DNA of 33,524 nt from RUG100 sp034927505 (lineage in GTDB: Bacteria; Bacillota; Clostridia; Peptostreptococcales; Anaerovoracaceae). The notes under the pieces are model-generated. The model was not told where the DNA came from. It searched no databases and saw only the letters and a program-made list of their open reading frames with translations. A program made the translations under genes and the position numbers. Each line of letters starts with the position of its first letter. Positions within the stretch are counted from its first letter, which is position 1. This document shows positions 6,762-14,162 of this stretch, piece by piece. The DNA lies in the NCBI GenBank assembly GCA_034927505.1, contig JAYFPY010000052.1, positions 1 to 33,524 of the forward strand, given 5' to 3'.

Positions 6762-8192
6762 ATGAAAATGATAATAGACGGAAAAAAAGTCGACAGCAAA
6801 AGTGGGCAGACCTTCGATGTGATCGCACCTGCCACTGGGAAACCGGTGGACAATGTCCCGAAAGCAACAGCTGAAGATGTGGACATGGCTGTCACAGCGG
6901 CAGTAAAAGGCCAGAAAGAATGGGAAAAGGTGCCTGTACACGAAAGATCTCAGGTCCTTTATAGATTCCTGGATCTGGTAGACGATAACTTTGAAGATCT
7001 GGCTCAGATCCTAATGCAGGAAAACGGCAAACCGATCACGGAAGCCAGAGCAGAAATAGGAAATATCCGAACAGGATTTTCAGCTTTCGCAGAAGCGGGC
7101 AAGCACTACTACGGCAGCATCATCCCTCCGGGCAGCGAACCCGGACAGGACACGCATCTGCAGCTGGTCACCCGCGAGCCTATCGGCGTAGTGGCATGCG
7201 TAATACCATTCAACTTCCCGTGCGACCTGTATGATCAGAAGATCGCCCCGGCACTGATGATGGGAAATGCAGCCCTGGTACTGCCCAGCTCGGACAACCC
7301 GCTGACTCTGATGAAGCTGACTGAACTACTGGTGGATGCAGGTGTTCCCGACGGAGCCATCCAGTGCGTGACAGCTCCCGGTTCAGTAAAGAGCGCGGCC
7401 GTTTCCGACCCGAGAGTCCACCTGATCACACTTACGGGCAGCACCGAGGTAGGCATCGAAACAGCGAAGACTGCTGCGGCCAACCTTTCACATACAGCTC
7501 TTGAACTGGGCGGCAACGACGCTTTCATAGTTCTCGACGACGGCGATGTTGACCTGGCTGTCGAGGAAATGATCTGGGGCAGAATGTACAACACCGGGCA
7601 GGTGTGCTGCGCCAGCAAAAGATTCCTGATCCACAACTCCATAAAAGACGAATTCGCCGAGAAAGCTGTGGCAAGGATCAAGTCCATGAAGTACGGCGAC
7701 CCGTCCGAAGAAGACACTCAGATAGCATGTCTGATCAGCGAACAGGCAGCTGTCAAAGTTGAAAAAGAAGTGGAACAGACGGTCAAAGAAGGCGGCAGGA
7801 TCATAATGGGCGGCAAGAGAAACAAAGCTTATTACGATCCGACAGTGATCGTGGACGTGCCGAAAACTGCAGCAGTGGCAAAAGACATGGAGATTTTCGG
7901 ACCTGTAGTTCCTATCATCGGATTCGACACCGACGAGGAAGCTATCGAAATCGCGAATCAGTCTTCATTCGGTCTTTCCAGCTGCGTGTTCACGAAGGAT
8001 CAGAAGAGAGCCTTCAAAGTGGCAAAGGCTATGGAAGCCGGCGGAGCAGTAATAAACGGCGCCAGCTTTTTCAGAGCATTCGAGCAGCCCTTTGGTGGAT
8101 GGAAGCACAGTGGAATAGGAAATGAAGGAGTAATGTGCACATTTGACGAAATGACGAGAGTGAAAACAATAGTACTTAAAAATATATTTTAG
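6762..8192 (+). CDS. NAD(P)-dependent aldehyde dehydrogenase
   Basis: A 476-residue enzyme of the ALDH superfamily, oxidising an aldehyde to the acid with NAD(P)+. Catalytic residues are in place: Asn151 (PFNFP), Glu248 (ELGGND), Cys282 in GQVCCASKR with Arg five residues later, and the cofactor motif TGSTEVG at about 225-231. The C-terminal segment EQPFGGWKHSG is also standard. Overall it resembles lactaldehyde or succinate-semialdehyde dehydrogenases. There is no CoA-acylating feature and no signal peptide, so it is cytosolic. The substrate cannot be read from sequence. It is 12 bases ahead of the FIST-domain gene and surely co-transcribed, which is the best clue to its role. Confidence 0.92.
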   Translation: MKMIIDGKKVDSKSGQTFDVIAPATGKPVDNVPKATAEDVDMAVTAAVKGQKEWEKVPVHERSQVLYRFLDLVDDNFEDLAQILMQENGKPITEARAEIGNIRTGFSAFAEAGKHYYGSIIPPGSEPGQDTHLQLVTREPIGVVACVIPFNFPCDLYDQKIAPALMMGNAALVLPSSDNPLTLMKLTELLVDAGVPDGAIQCVTAPGSVKSAAVSDPRVHLITLTGSTEVGIETAKTAAANLSHTALELGGNDAFIVLDDGDVDLAVEEMIWGRMYNTGQVCCASKRFLIHNSIKDEFAEKAVARIKSMKYGDPSEEDTQIACLISEQAAVKVEKEVEQTVKEGGRIIMGGKRNKAYYDPTVIVDVPKTAAVAKDMEIFGPVVPIIGFDTDEEAIEIANQSSFGLSSCVFTKDQKRAFKVAKAMEAGGAVINGASFFRAFEQPFGGWKHSGIGNEGVMCTFDEMTRVKTIVLKNIF

Positions 8193-8204
8193 GAGGCGAG
8201 TACA

Positions 8205-9371
8205 ATGTTGAACGCAAAAACAGGATCGAGCATGCAGGCTGATGCAGCTGCTGCAGGAAAAGAAGCTGCAGAGAAAATAAAGGCGGAACTGAAAAGCCCG
8301 AATATGGCTTTCGTATACAGCGGAGTCCAGTACAATCAGAAAGAACTGCTGGCGGCCATAGGCAAAGAACTGCCGGGAGTGCCTCTCATAGGCAACACCT
8401 CATTTACCGGAGTCATCACGCCGGACGGATTTGTCGGCGGGCAGGATGGATTCGTCGGCATCATGGCCATTGAAGATCCGGACGTCACCGTCGGTGTTGC
8501 CGGGATGCCGAAACAGGGTGATGCCCGAGCGACGGGGGCTGCTGTTGCCAAAGAAGCCATGAAGAAAGCAGGCAAAACAACTGCCCCTGATTATTTCTAC
8601 ATGTCGGCTCCTCCGGGAGAAGAAGAAACTTATCTGAAGGGCATTGAAGATGTCATCGGCAGAGTTCCTTTCTTCGGCGGCAGTGCAGCTGACAATGCCA
8701 TTGCGGGAGAATGGCTGATCTACACTGATCAGATGGTGACTCCGGATGGAGTGTCAGTGGCCCTGTTCTACTCGGATAAACCTTTTGCAAATAAATTCAC
8801 CGGCGCCTATAACGAAACTACTAATGCGGGAGTCATCACAAAGCTGAAAGGCAAGAGGACTCTTATGGAGATCGATCACGTGCCGGCTATCAAGAAATTC
8901 GCGGAATGGACCGGCGAGCCGGAAGATAAATTGATGTTCGGCAATCTGCTGGTGACATGCATCAACGAGCCGTTGGGCGTTAAGGACAGGCTGGGCGATC
9001 TGGTCGCCATCAGACATCCGATGAACGGCAACAACGACTACTCAATGGATGTGGGCAACGACATGGCTGTGGGGACTGCCGTCATACAGATGCAGGCCAG
9101 CACAGACGAGCTGATTGCTTCTGTGGGCAAAACCATGGATGAGCTGAAAGAAAAGATCGGCGCTCCCATAGGCGCTCTTCATCTTGTACACTGCGGCGGC
9201 AGACGGGCCGGCATAGACAAGAGGATAGAAGAAGTCGTAAAGGAAATAAAGAACCATGTGGGAGATATCCCGTTCATAACTGAATTCACATTCGGCGAAT
9301 ACGGTTATGAAGACGATGGCATCAATACATGCGGAGGTTTGATGCTCTCCTTTACCGCTTTTGGAAAATAG
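8205..9371 (+). CDS. Stand-alone FIST-domain protein
   Basis: A 388-residue soluble protein made only of the FIST N (about 30-215) and FIST C (about 220-365) domains. Supporting features are the N-terminal segment MAFVYSGVQYNQKELL, the VPLIGNTSFTGVITPDGF block, the glycine-rich FFGGSAADN block near 155-165, and the C-terminal HCGGRRAG and FTFGEYGY blocks. FIST is a predicted small-ligand sensory domain, usually fused to signalling outputs or standing alone near amino-acid metabolism genes. Here it has no output domain. It has its own GGAGG ribosome site and follows the aldehyde dehydrogenase by 12 bases; a strong terminator closes the operon. A binding or scaffolding role linked to the aldehyde substrate is plausible but inferred. 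Confidence 0.85.
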   Translation: MLNAKTGSSMQADAAAAGKEAAEKIKAELKSPNMAFVYSGVQYNQKELLAAIGKELPGVPLIGNTSFTGVITPDGFVGGQDGFVGIMAIEDPDVTVGVAGMPKQGDARATGAAVAKEAMKKAGKTTAPDYFYMSAPPGEEETYLKGIEDVIGRVPFFGGSAADNAIAGEWLIYTDQMVTPDGVSVALFYSDKPFANKFTGAYNETTNAGVITKLKGKRTLMEIDHVPAIKKFAEWTGEPEDKLMFGNLLVTCINEPLGVKDRLGDLVAIRHPMNGNNDYSMDVGNDMAVGTAVIQMQASTDELIASVGKTMDELKEKIGAPIGALHLVHCGGRRAGIDKRIEEVVKEIKNHVGDIPFITEFTFGEYGYEDDGINTCGGLMLSFTAFGK

Positions 9372-9400
9372 ACCGTTTAAACACGATCATTCCTTCCCGA

Positions 9401-9433
9401 AACAGGGCCGGATATTTCCGGCCCTGTTTTTTT
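9401..9433 (+). terminator. Strong intrinsic terminator of the ALDH-FIST operon
   Basis: A 12-bp perfect stem (AACAGGGCCGGA with its complement, TATT loop) followed by a run of T on the plus strand. Confidence 0.95.
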
Positions 9434-9516
9434 ATGTTCTTTTCATTTCTTTTTAAGGTTCTTCATTTATGCTATCACCATAATAAAAGATGGTTGTTTA
9501 CAAATAAAATCAAGAA

Positions 9517-10653
9517 ATGGAGATGAAATTGAAAAAACTGACTGCAAAGATTATCTTTGATATAGGATTGACAGTGCTCTGGGTAGTACTGATGATATAC
9601 TCCCTGACCGGATCTTTCTGGCATGAAGCCATAGGTCTCGGCCTGATGGGACTGTTCGTTATACACATCGGTTACAACATCCCCCTCCTGAAAAGAACTG
9701 TTCCCAACATGTTCAAAAAAGGATACGGATTTGTGACTTTTAAATATATGCTGGATATCGCTCTGCTGGCGCTGGCTCTGTTTACCGGCATCAGCGGGGT
9801 GCTCATATCCAAAGATATCCTGACTTCTATTGCCGCTGACAACGTAGCTTTATGGGTATGGCTGCACAACTGGGCAGCTTATCTGACTATGGCTGTCATC
9901 GGGATACATATCGGAATGCACGTAAAAATGATCGCTGCTGTACTGGCCAGACCTTTCAAACAGCTGCCCGGACTGCGTGTTGCTTTCAAATTTGTATGGA
10001 ACATTGCCGCCGTCGGTCTGATAATATACGGCTTTATCGCCAGCACCAATTATGATATCCCGGCTTATGCCGCAGCGGCTACGGCGGGCAAGAACACATC
10101 GGATCGTACCGCCTCTTCCGGCATCTCGGCTTCCGGTGGATCCTCGGATACGGATCTTGCTCTGACCTCTGCGTCTTCTTCTTCATCATCAGACATGCTG
10201 ACCGCTGAAGGCGACCCGACCCTTGAGGAATATCTGGGCAGCATGGTCTGCACTGCCTGCCACAGGCAATGTCCTCTCAGCGCGCCGCAGTGCGGCCGTG
10301 GCACGGAACAGGTGCAGGCAGCAACGGAAGAATACAACAGCACTTATGGTTCTGATAGTACTACTGATCAAAATACTACAGATGAAAATGCAACTGATGA
10401 AGGCACCACTGACGACAGCTACTCGGATGATACTACGACTGATGACAGCACAACGGACGACAGTTATTCTGACGATACGACCGGCGAAGATGATTCCGAA
10501 GACTCCGATGCCGACAGCGGAAGTCAGCTTTCAGATGATGCCGGCGCTCTCGACAACGGCCCGGGAGATGTGCTCCCTATCATGGGGATGTACGTCGGCG
10601 GCACCTACTATGTAACGAAGCTGGCCGGACGTAAACGAAAAAAGCACCGATAA
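9517..10653 (+). CDS. DUF4405-type membrane cytochrome-like protein with extracytoplasmic CxxCH tail
   Basis: A 378-residue membrane protein with about five helices (roughly 12-32, 37-58, 77-98, 112-138, 157-176). Histidines 36, 50, 117 and 131 lie in or near the helices as a cytochrome b-like bis-heme pair would need, as in DUF4405 proteins. Positive loops (59-69, 145-154) place the C-terminus outside. The outer tail holds Cys245, Cys248, Cys252 and Cys259 in a CTACHRQCP...QCGRG block, which includes a c-heme CxxCH motif. A Thr/Ser/Asp-rich acidic stretch (about 275-345) follows, then LPIMG and a basic end. The start is uncertain: ATGs at 9517 and 9523 overlap the only ribosome site, and a TTG at 9529 may be the true start. 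Likely an electron-transfer protein; function inferred. Confidence 0.75.
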   Translation: MEMKLKKLTAKIIFDIGLTVLWVVLMIYSLTGSFWHEAIGLGLMGLFVIHIGYNIPLLKRTVPNMFKKGYGFVTFKYMLDIALLALALFTGISGVLISKDILTSIAADNVALWVWLHNWAAYLTMAVIGIHIGMHVKMIAAVLARPFKQLPGLRVAFKFVWNIAAVGLIIYGFIASTNYDIPAYAAAATAGKNTSDRTASSGISASGGSSDTDLALTSASSSSSSDMLTAEGDPTLEEYLGSMVCTACHRQCPLSAPQCGRGTEQVQAATEEYNSTYGSDSTTDQNTTDENATDEGTTDDSYSDDTTTDDSTTDDSYSDDTTGEDDSEDSDADSGSQLSDDAGALDNGPGDVLPIMGMYVGGTYYVTKLAGRKRKKHR

Positions 10654-10665
10654 TGATCAGGTGCT
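10638..10665 (-). terminator. Terminator of the metY-metA-iclR operon
   Basis: On the minus strand AGCACC pairs with GGTGCT across 11 nt, followed by six T. It overlaps the last codons of the convergent membrane-protein gene. Confidence 0.65.
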
Positions 10666-10667
10666 CC

Positions 10668-11432
10668 TCATTCGCTGTATCCCATGGTGCGTGAAATCTC
10701 TTTTGAAATGCCCATTAGGTATGTGGAGATTTCTTTGAACCGTTTTTCAGTTAGAATATTGGATGAGCCGCTGGCACTGACTGCTGCAATAATGTCGCCC
10801 CTGTAATCGTATATGGGGGCGGCTATGCATCTGTGCCCGGCTTTGTATTCTTCATTGTCCATGCCCCATCCCCGGTCTCTCACCTTCATGACTTCATCAT
10901 ATAGAGCGTCCGCATCGGTAATGGTATTTGAAGTGTAGTTTATGAAATCGCAGTTGCTCATCACATCTCTCAATTCTTCTTTTGAATATTTTGCGAGAAT
11001 GCATTTGCCCAGTGATGAACACTGTGCGGGAACGTGGAGCCCGATCTGCGAATACAGTTTTACTGAAGATATCACGTCCATCTTTTCCACGTAGACCACC
11101 TTGTCGCCGTCAAGCACTCCCAGGTGGGCTGTCAGCCCCAGGTCTGCCGTGATCTGCGCCAGATAAGGTCTGGCCTCGGTCTGCAGTTCCAGGCTGTTGA
11201 TGTAGCAGCTGACTGCGCCGATCAGTTTAAGGCCGATCTTGTATCTGCCGTCTTCTGTTTTTTCCAGATATCCCCGGATGGTCATAGTGCCGATCAGTCT
11301 GTGGGCAGTCGTCTTGTGCAGCTCCACCCGCTGGGCGATCTCGGTCACGCCAAGCCCTTCCGGCTCGGTGGCCAGGGCTTCGATGATATCCAGTGCTCTG
11401 TCTACTGCCTGGACTCTGTCGTTCTTGTCCAT
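10668..11432 (-). CDS. IclR-family transcriptional regulator
   Basis: A 254-residue IclR-type regulator. The winged helix-turn-helix is at about residues 8-65 (ALDIIEALATEPEGLGVTEIAQRVELHKTTAHRLI), followed by the GAF-like effector domain (about 78-250) with the typical NEEYKAGHRCIAAPIYDYRGDIIAAVSASG block. Members sense small acids or amino-acid-like ligands. It is 28 bases behind metA with its own GGGAGGG ribosome site, so it is probably the third gene of the metY operon and may control it. It could equally be the factor for the palindrome at 6645-6661; nothing here decides between them. Confidence 0.92.
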   Translation of the reverse strand: MDKNDRVQAVDRALDIIEALATEPEGLGVTEIAQRVELHKTTAHRLIGTMTIRGYLEKTEDGRYKIGLKLIGAVSCYINSLELQTEARPYLAQITADLGLTAHLGVLDGDKVVYVEKMDVISSVKLYSQIGLHVPAQCSSLGKCILAKYSKEELRDVMSNCDFINYTSNTITDADALYDEVMKVRDRGWGMDNEEYKAGHRCIAAPIYDYRGDIIAAVSASGSSNILTEKRFKEISTYLMGISKEISRTMGYSE

Positions 11433-11460
11433 GACTGATCCCTCCCTTCGGCTGTGTGGT

Positions 11461-12387
11461 TTATTTGTTGTGTATCATAGAATCTATATCGAACGGCGTT
11501 GCCTGATATACATAATAGTTGAGCCAGTTGCCGAACAGCAGGCTGGCATGGGAACGCCATCTGAACATGATGTCCTTTTCCGGATCATCGTCTTCGAAAT
11601 AGTTCTGAGGTACGTTTATGCTCTTTCCTTCTTCGATGTCTCTGAAGTATTCATTGGCCAAAGTCTCTTTATCGTATTCCTGATGCCCCAGCACAAATAT
11701 CTGTCTGCCGTTTTCAGTGCTCATGATATGGGGCCCGCTGGCTTTTGATTCTGCCAGTATACGCAGCTCAGGATGTTCCAGTATATCCTTTTTGAACACC
11801 TCTGTATGTCTGGAATGGGGTGCGTAGAAAGTCTCGTCGAACCCTCTCATGAGAGGGTTGTGCGGCCGCACGACTTTCTGCTGGAAAACGCCGAAGATCT
11901 TCTGATCCAGCATATGCTTCTGTATGCCGTAATGATAGTACAGCGCCGCCTGGGCGCCCCAGCATATGAACATACTGCTGTATACGTTTTTCTTTGCATA
12001 TTCGAATATGTCCTCCAGTTCGTCCCAGTAGTCCACCTCTTCAAAAGGCAGCTTTTCCACCGGTGCGCCTGTGAGTATCATCCCGTCGAATTTCTGCTTT
12101 TTTATATCGTCGAGAGTCTTGTAGAAAGATTCCATGTGGGCCCTCGTTGCGTGTTTGGCTTCGTGGGAATCCATGCATACCAAAGTCAGCTCCACCTGCA
12201 GCGGCGTGTTTGAAAGAGCCCTTGCAAGCTGTGTCTCAGTTGCTATCTTTGTGGGCATCAGATTCACTATGACGATCTTCAGCGGCCTGATGTCCTGTTT
12301 GACCGCCATACCTTCGTCCATAGTAAATATATTCTCTTTTAACAGCGCTCCCGCTGCCGGTAATTCGTTGGGAATTATCAAAGGCAT
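11461..12387 (-). CDS. metA: Homoserine O-acetyltransferase of the MetA type
   Basis: Activates homoserine for methionine synthesis. The 308 residues align by position with MetA enzymes: catalytic Cys142 (FICWGAQ), His235 and Glu237 (LGHQEYD). The specificity residue 111 is Glu (TGAPVE); in characterised MetA proteins Glu111 goes with acetyl-CoA and Gly111 with succinyl-CoA, so this one is predicted to make O-acetylhomoserine despite the family name homoserine O-succinyltransferase. That fits its neighbour, an O-acetylhomoserine sulfhydrylase, whose stop overlaps this start by one base (TAATG). No S-box or T-box leader is visible upstream of the operon. Confidence 0.95.
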   Translation of the reverse strand: MPLIIPNELPAAGALLKENIFTMDEGMAVKQDIRPLKIVIVNLMPTKIATETQLARALSNTPLQVELTLVCMDSHEAKHATRAHMESFYKTLDDIKKQKFDGMILTGAPVEKLPFEEVDYWDELEDIFEYAKKNVYSSMFICWGAQAALYYHYGIQKHMLDQKIFGVFQQKVVRPHNPLMRGFDETFYAPHSRHTEVFKKDILEHPELRILAESKASGPHIMSTENGRQIFVLGHQEYDKETLANEYFRDIEEGKSINVPQNYFEDDDPEKDIMFRWRSHASLLFGNWLNYYVYQATPFDIDSMIHNK

Positions 12388-13676
12388 TATTTTTCACTCT
12401 CCACTTTTTTCAGTGCCTGATCGAAATCTGCAATAATATCATCTATGTCTTCGATGCCGATAGAAGCCCTGATCAGTTCCGGTTTGATCCCGGCTGCGAT
12501 CTGATCCGCTTCAGACATCTGTCTGTGAGTTGCGCTGGCAGGATGGAGCAGGCTGGTCCTTATATCTCCAACGTGTACCACCAGGCTGCCAAGTTCTATA
12601 TGATTTATAAAGCTCTCACTGGCTGCCCGTCCGCCCTTCACTCCAAATGACAGGACTCCGCTCTGTCCCTTCGGCATATATTTCTGCGCCAGGTCGTAGT
12701 ATTTGTCGCCTTCCAGCCCCGGGTATTCCACCCAGTCCACCATAGGATGGTTCTTCAGGAATTTTGCCATAGCCAGCGCATTGCTGCTGTGCCTTTCCAT
12801 TCTGAGATGAAGAGTCTGCAGCCCCTGGCATGTCATATAGGCGTTCATCGGCGACATAGCGCAGCCCAGATCTCTGAGCATTTCCGCACGGAGTTTCACC
12901 GAGTAAGCCACACTGCCGAATTTTTCGTAGAACTTCAGTCCATGATAACTTTCGTCCGGTTCTGTCATGCCCGGATATTTGCCCGATGCGGCCCAGTCGA
13001 AAGTCCCCTTCTCTACAACGATGCCGCCTATGCAGTTGGCATGTCCGTCGGAATACTTGGTCGTTGAATTCACGACTATGTCGGCTCCCAGTTCCAGAGG
13101 TCTGCACAGAGCCGGAGAAGCCAGCGTGTTGTCCACTATCAGCGGCACGCCTATTTCCTTTGCGATCTTCGAGAATTTATCAAAGTCCAGTACCGTCAGC
13201 GCCGGGTTGCCCAGCGATTCGGCGAATATTGCCTTTGTCTCCGGTCTTGCCGCCGCCAGTATCGTCTCTGCCGGATCATCCTGATCTATGAAGGTACAGT
13301 CGATGCCCATTCTTTTAAATGTGACGTCGAAGAGATTGTATGTCCCTCCGTAAACGCTCTTGCTGGCTATGATATGGTCCCCTGCGCTCGCTATGTTGAA
13401 TATAGCGATCAGAGAAGCCGACATCCCTGCCGAAGCTGCGATCGCCATGGAGCCGCCTTCCAGCTCTGCATATTTCTTTTCCAGATATCCTACTGTTGGA
13501 TTGTCCAGTCTGCTGTATGCACAGTGCTCTCCGTTGAGATCGAACCAGTCGGCAACATCTTTGACATCGTAATATCTATATGTCGTGCTCATTGCTATAG
13601 GCGGTGTCTGGGGCTGTCCGTTTTCAGCCTTGTATCCGCCGTGTACACATTTTGTATTGAATTTATAATCTGACAT
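12387..13676 (-). CDS. metY: O-acetylhomoserine sulfhydrylase (PLP enzyme)
   Basis: Makes homocysteine from O-acetylhomoserine and sulfide. The 429 residues form a Cys/Met-metabolism PLP enzyme (gamma family). Lys207 in NSTTKYSDGHA carries the PLP, YSRLDNPT is at about 54-61, and VDNTLASP at about 181-188 provides the Asp that pairs with the pyridine nitrogen. The length fits O-acetylhomoserine sulfhydrylase better than cystathionine gamma-synthase (about 380). Together with metA it gives direct sulfhydrylation. A close relative such as methionine gamma-lyase is less likely given the metA partner. First gene of the operon, 36 bases after its -10 box. Confidence 0.93.
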   Translation of the reverse strand: MSDYKFNTKCVHGGYKAENGQPQTPPIAMSTTYRYYDVKDVADWFDLNGEHCAYSRLDNPTVGYLEKKYAELEGGSMAIAASAGMSASLIAIFNIASAGDHIIASKSVYGGTYNLFDVTFKRMGIDCTFIDQDDPAETILAAARPETKAIFAESLGNPALTVLDFDKFSKIAKEIGVPLIVDNTLASPALCRPLELGADIVVNSTTKYSDGHANCIGGIVVEKGTFDWAASGKYPGMTEPDESYHGLKFYEKFGSVAYSVKLRAEMLRDLGCAMSPMNAYMTCQGLQTLHLRMERHSSNALAMAKFLKNHPMVDWVEYPGLEGDKYYDLAQKYMPKGQSGVLSFGVKGGRAASESFINHIELGSLVVHVGDIRTSLLHPASATHRQMSEADQIAAGIKPELIRASIGIEDIDDIIADFDQALKKVESEK

Positions 13677-13711
13677 TTTCTATACCTCGTTTCTTTTAAC
13701 TATACCTAATT

Positions 13712-13740
13712 ATTGTATATCAAACCCATTGTGAATGCAA
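13712..13740 (-). promoter_or_regulatory. Sigma-A promoter of metY-metA-iclR
   Basis: TTGCAT and TACAAT with 17 nt between them on the minus strand, starting immediately after a strong terminator. The leader is only about 30 nt long. Confidence 0.7.
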
Positions 13741-13741
13741 T

Positions 13742-13788
13742 AAAAAGAGCTGCCCGAAGATCCTTTCGGATATCGGGCAGTTCTTTTC
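13742..13788 (-). terminator. Strong terminator upstream of the metY promoter
   Basis: GAACTGCCCGA pairs with the complementary TCGGGCAGCTC (one G-U pair), with an inner AUCC/GGAU stem, and five T follow on the minus strand. On the plus strand TTCTTTTCT follows, so it may work both ways. It isolates metY from upstream transcription. Confidence 0.85.
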
Positions 13789-13820
13789 TATTTGAAACTA
13801 TTTATCTTTTCCGATTAGTA

Positions 13821-13860
13821 TTGAAAGGGGCCCCGATCTGCCGATCCGAACGCCTTTCAA
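13821..13860. repeat. Long imperfect hairpin in the groEL-metY gap
   Basis: TTGAAAGG at 13821-13828 pairs with CCTTTCAA at 13853-13860, with a further GATC-centred inner stem. It has no U-tract on either side, so it is not a simple terminator. Part of it is weakly complementary to the 5' arm of the terminator at 13742-13788. Confidence 0.55.
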
Positions 13861-13919
13861 ATATATTGATTCCCTATCGATTGACTTATTAACTATGGTC
13901 TGAATATACCACGGTCTGC

Positions 13920-13955
13920 AAAAAAAAAGGCGGTGCATTGTATAAACTGCACCGC
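13920..13955 (-). terminator. Strong terminator in the groEL-metY gap
   Basis: GCGGTGCA pairs with TGCACCGC (10-nt loop), then C and a run of nine T on the minus strand. It ends either the groES-groEL transcript about 240 bases past groEL or a separate small RNA. Confidence 0.88.
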
Positions 13956-14090
13956 AGACTGTATGAATGTATGAAATGCAAAGACCCGCCGGGGTAGACG
14001 GGTCAATGCTTCATCTCCAGGGTTAGGATCAGAGATTGATGTTAAAGAAAGTTTCTTTCGAAACGCTTCTTTAATGATGCAACTACATAG
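13956..14090 (-). ncRNA. Candidate structured small RNA or groEL 3' region
   Basis: The 372-base gap 13790-14162 has no gene. In its middle, on the minus strand, three hairpins precede the terminator at 13920-13955: TTAAAGAA..GTTTC closed by a GAAA tetraloop (14042-14074), a short ATCTC/GAGAT stem (14013-14036), and GACCCG/CGGGTC (13983-14004). The series of stems ending in a U-tract is what a free-standing small RNA or a stable 3' untranslated region would look like. I find no match to a known RNA family by eye and only a weak candidate -10 (GATACT). Confidence 0.35.
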
Positions 14091-14162
14091 TATCCTTATT
14101 TCCCGGAAATGTGTGGAATATGTCATTAAGCGCTGTTTTTTTGTACTGTATAACGGTCAGGT

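Noticed and set aside
6545..6867. Extended N-terminus of guaB and overlapping minus-strand frames up to 6941
   Set aside because: They run upstream of the guaB promoter, and the ATG at 6544 has the only good ribosome site.
10560..10650. LPIMG as a true sortase signal at the end of the membrane protein
   Set aside because: The following segment is short, only weakly hydrophobic and contains Lys, so I keep it only as a remark in the finding.
13742..13860. SAM riboswitch or T-box in front of metY
   Set aside because: None of the conserved S-box core or the T-box AGGGTGGNACCGCG sequence is present, and a good promoter lies downstream of the terminator.
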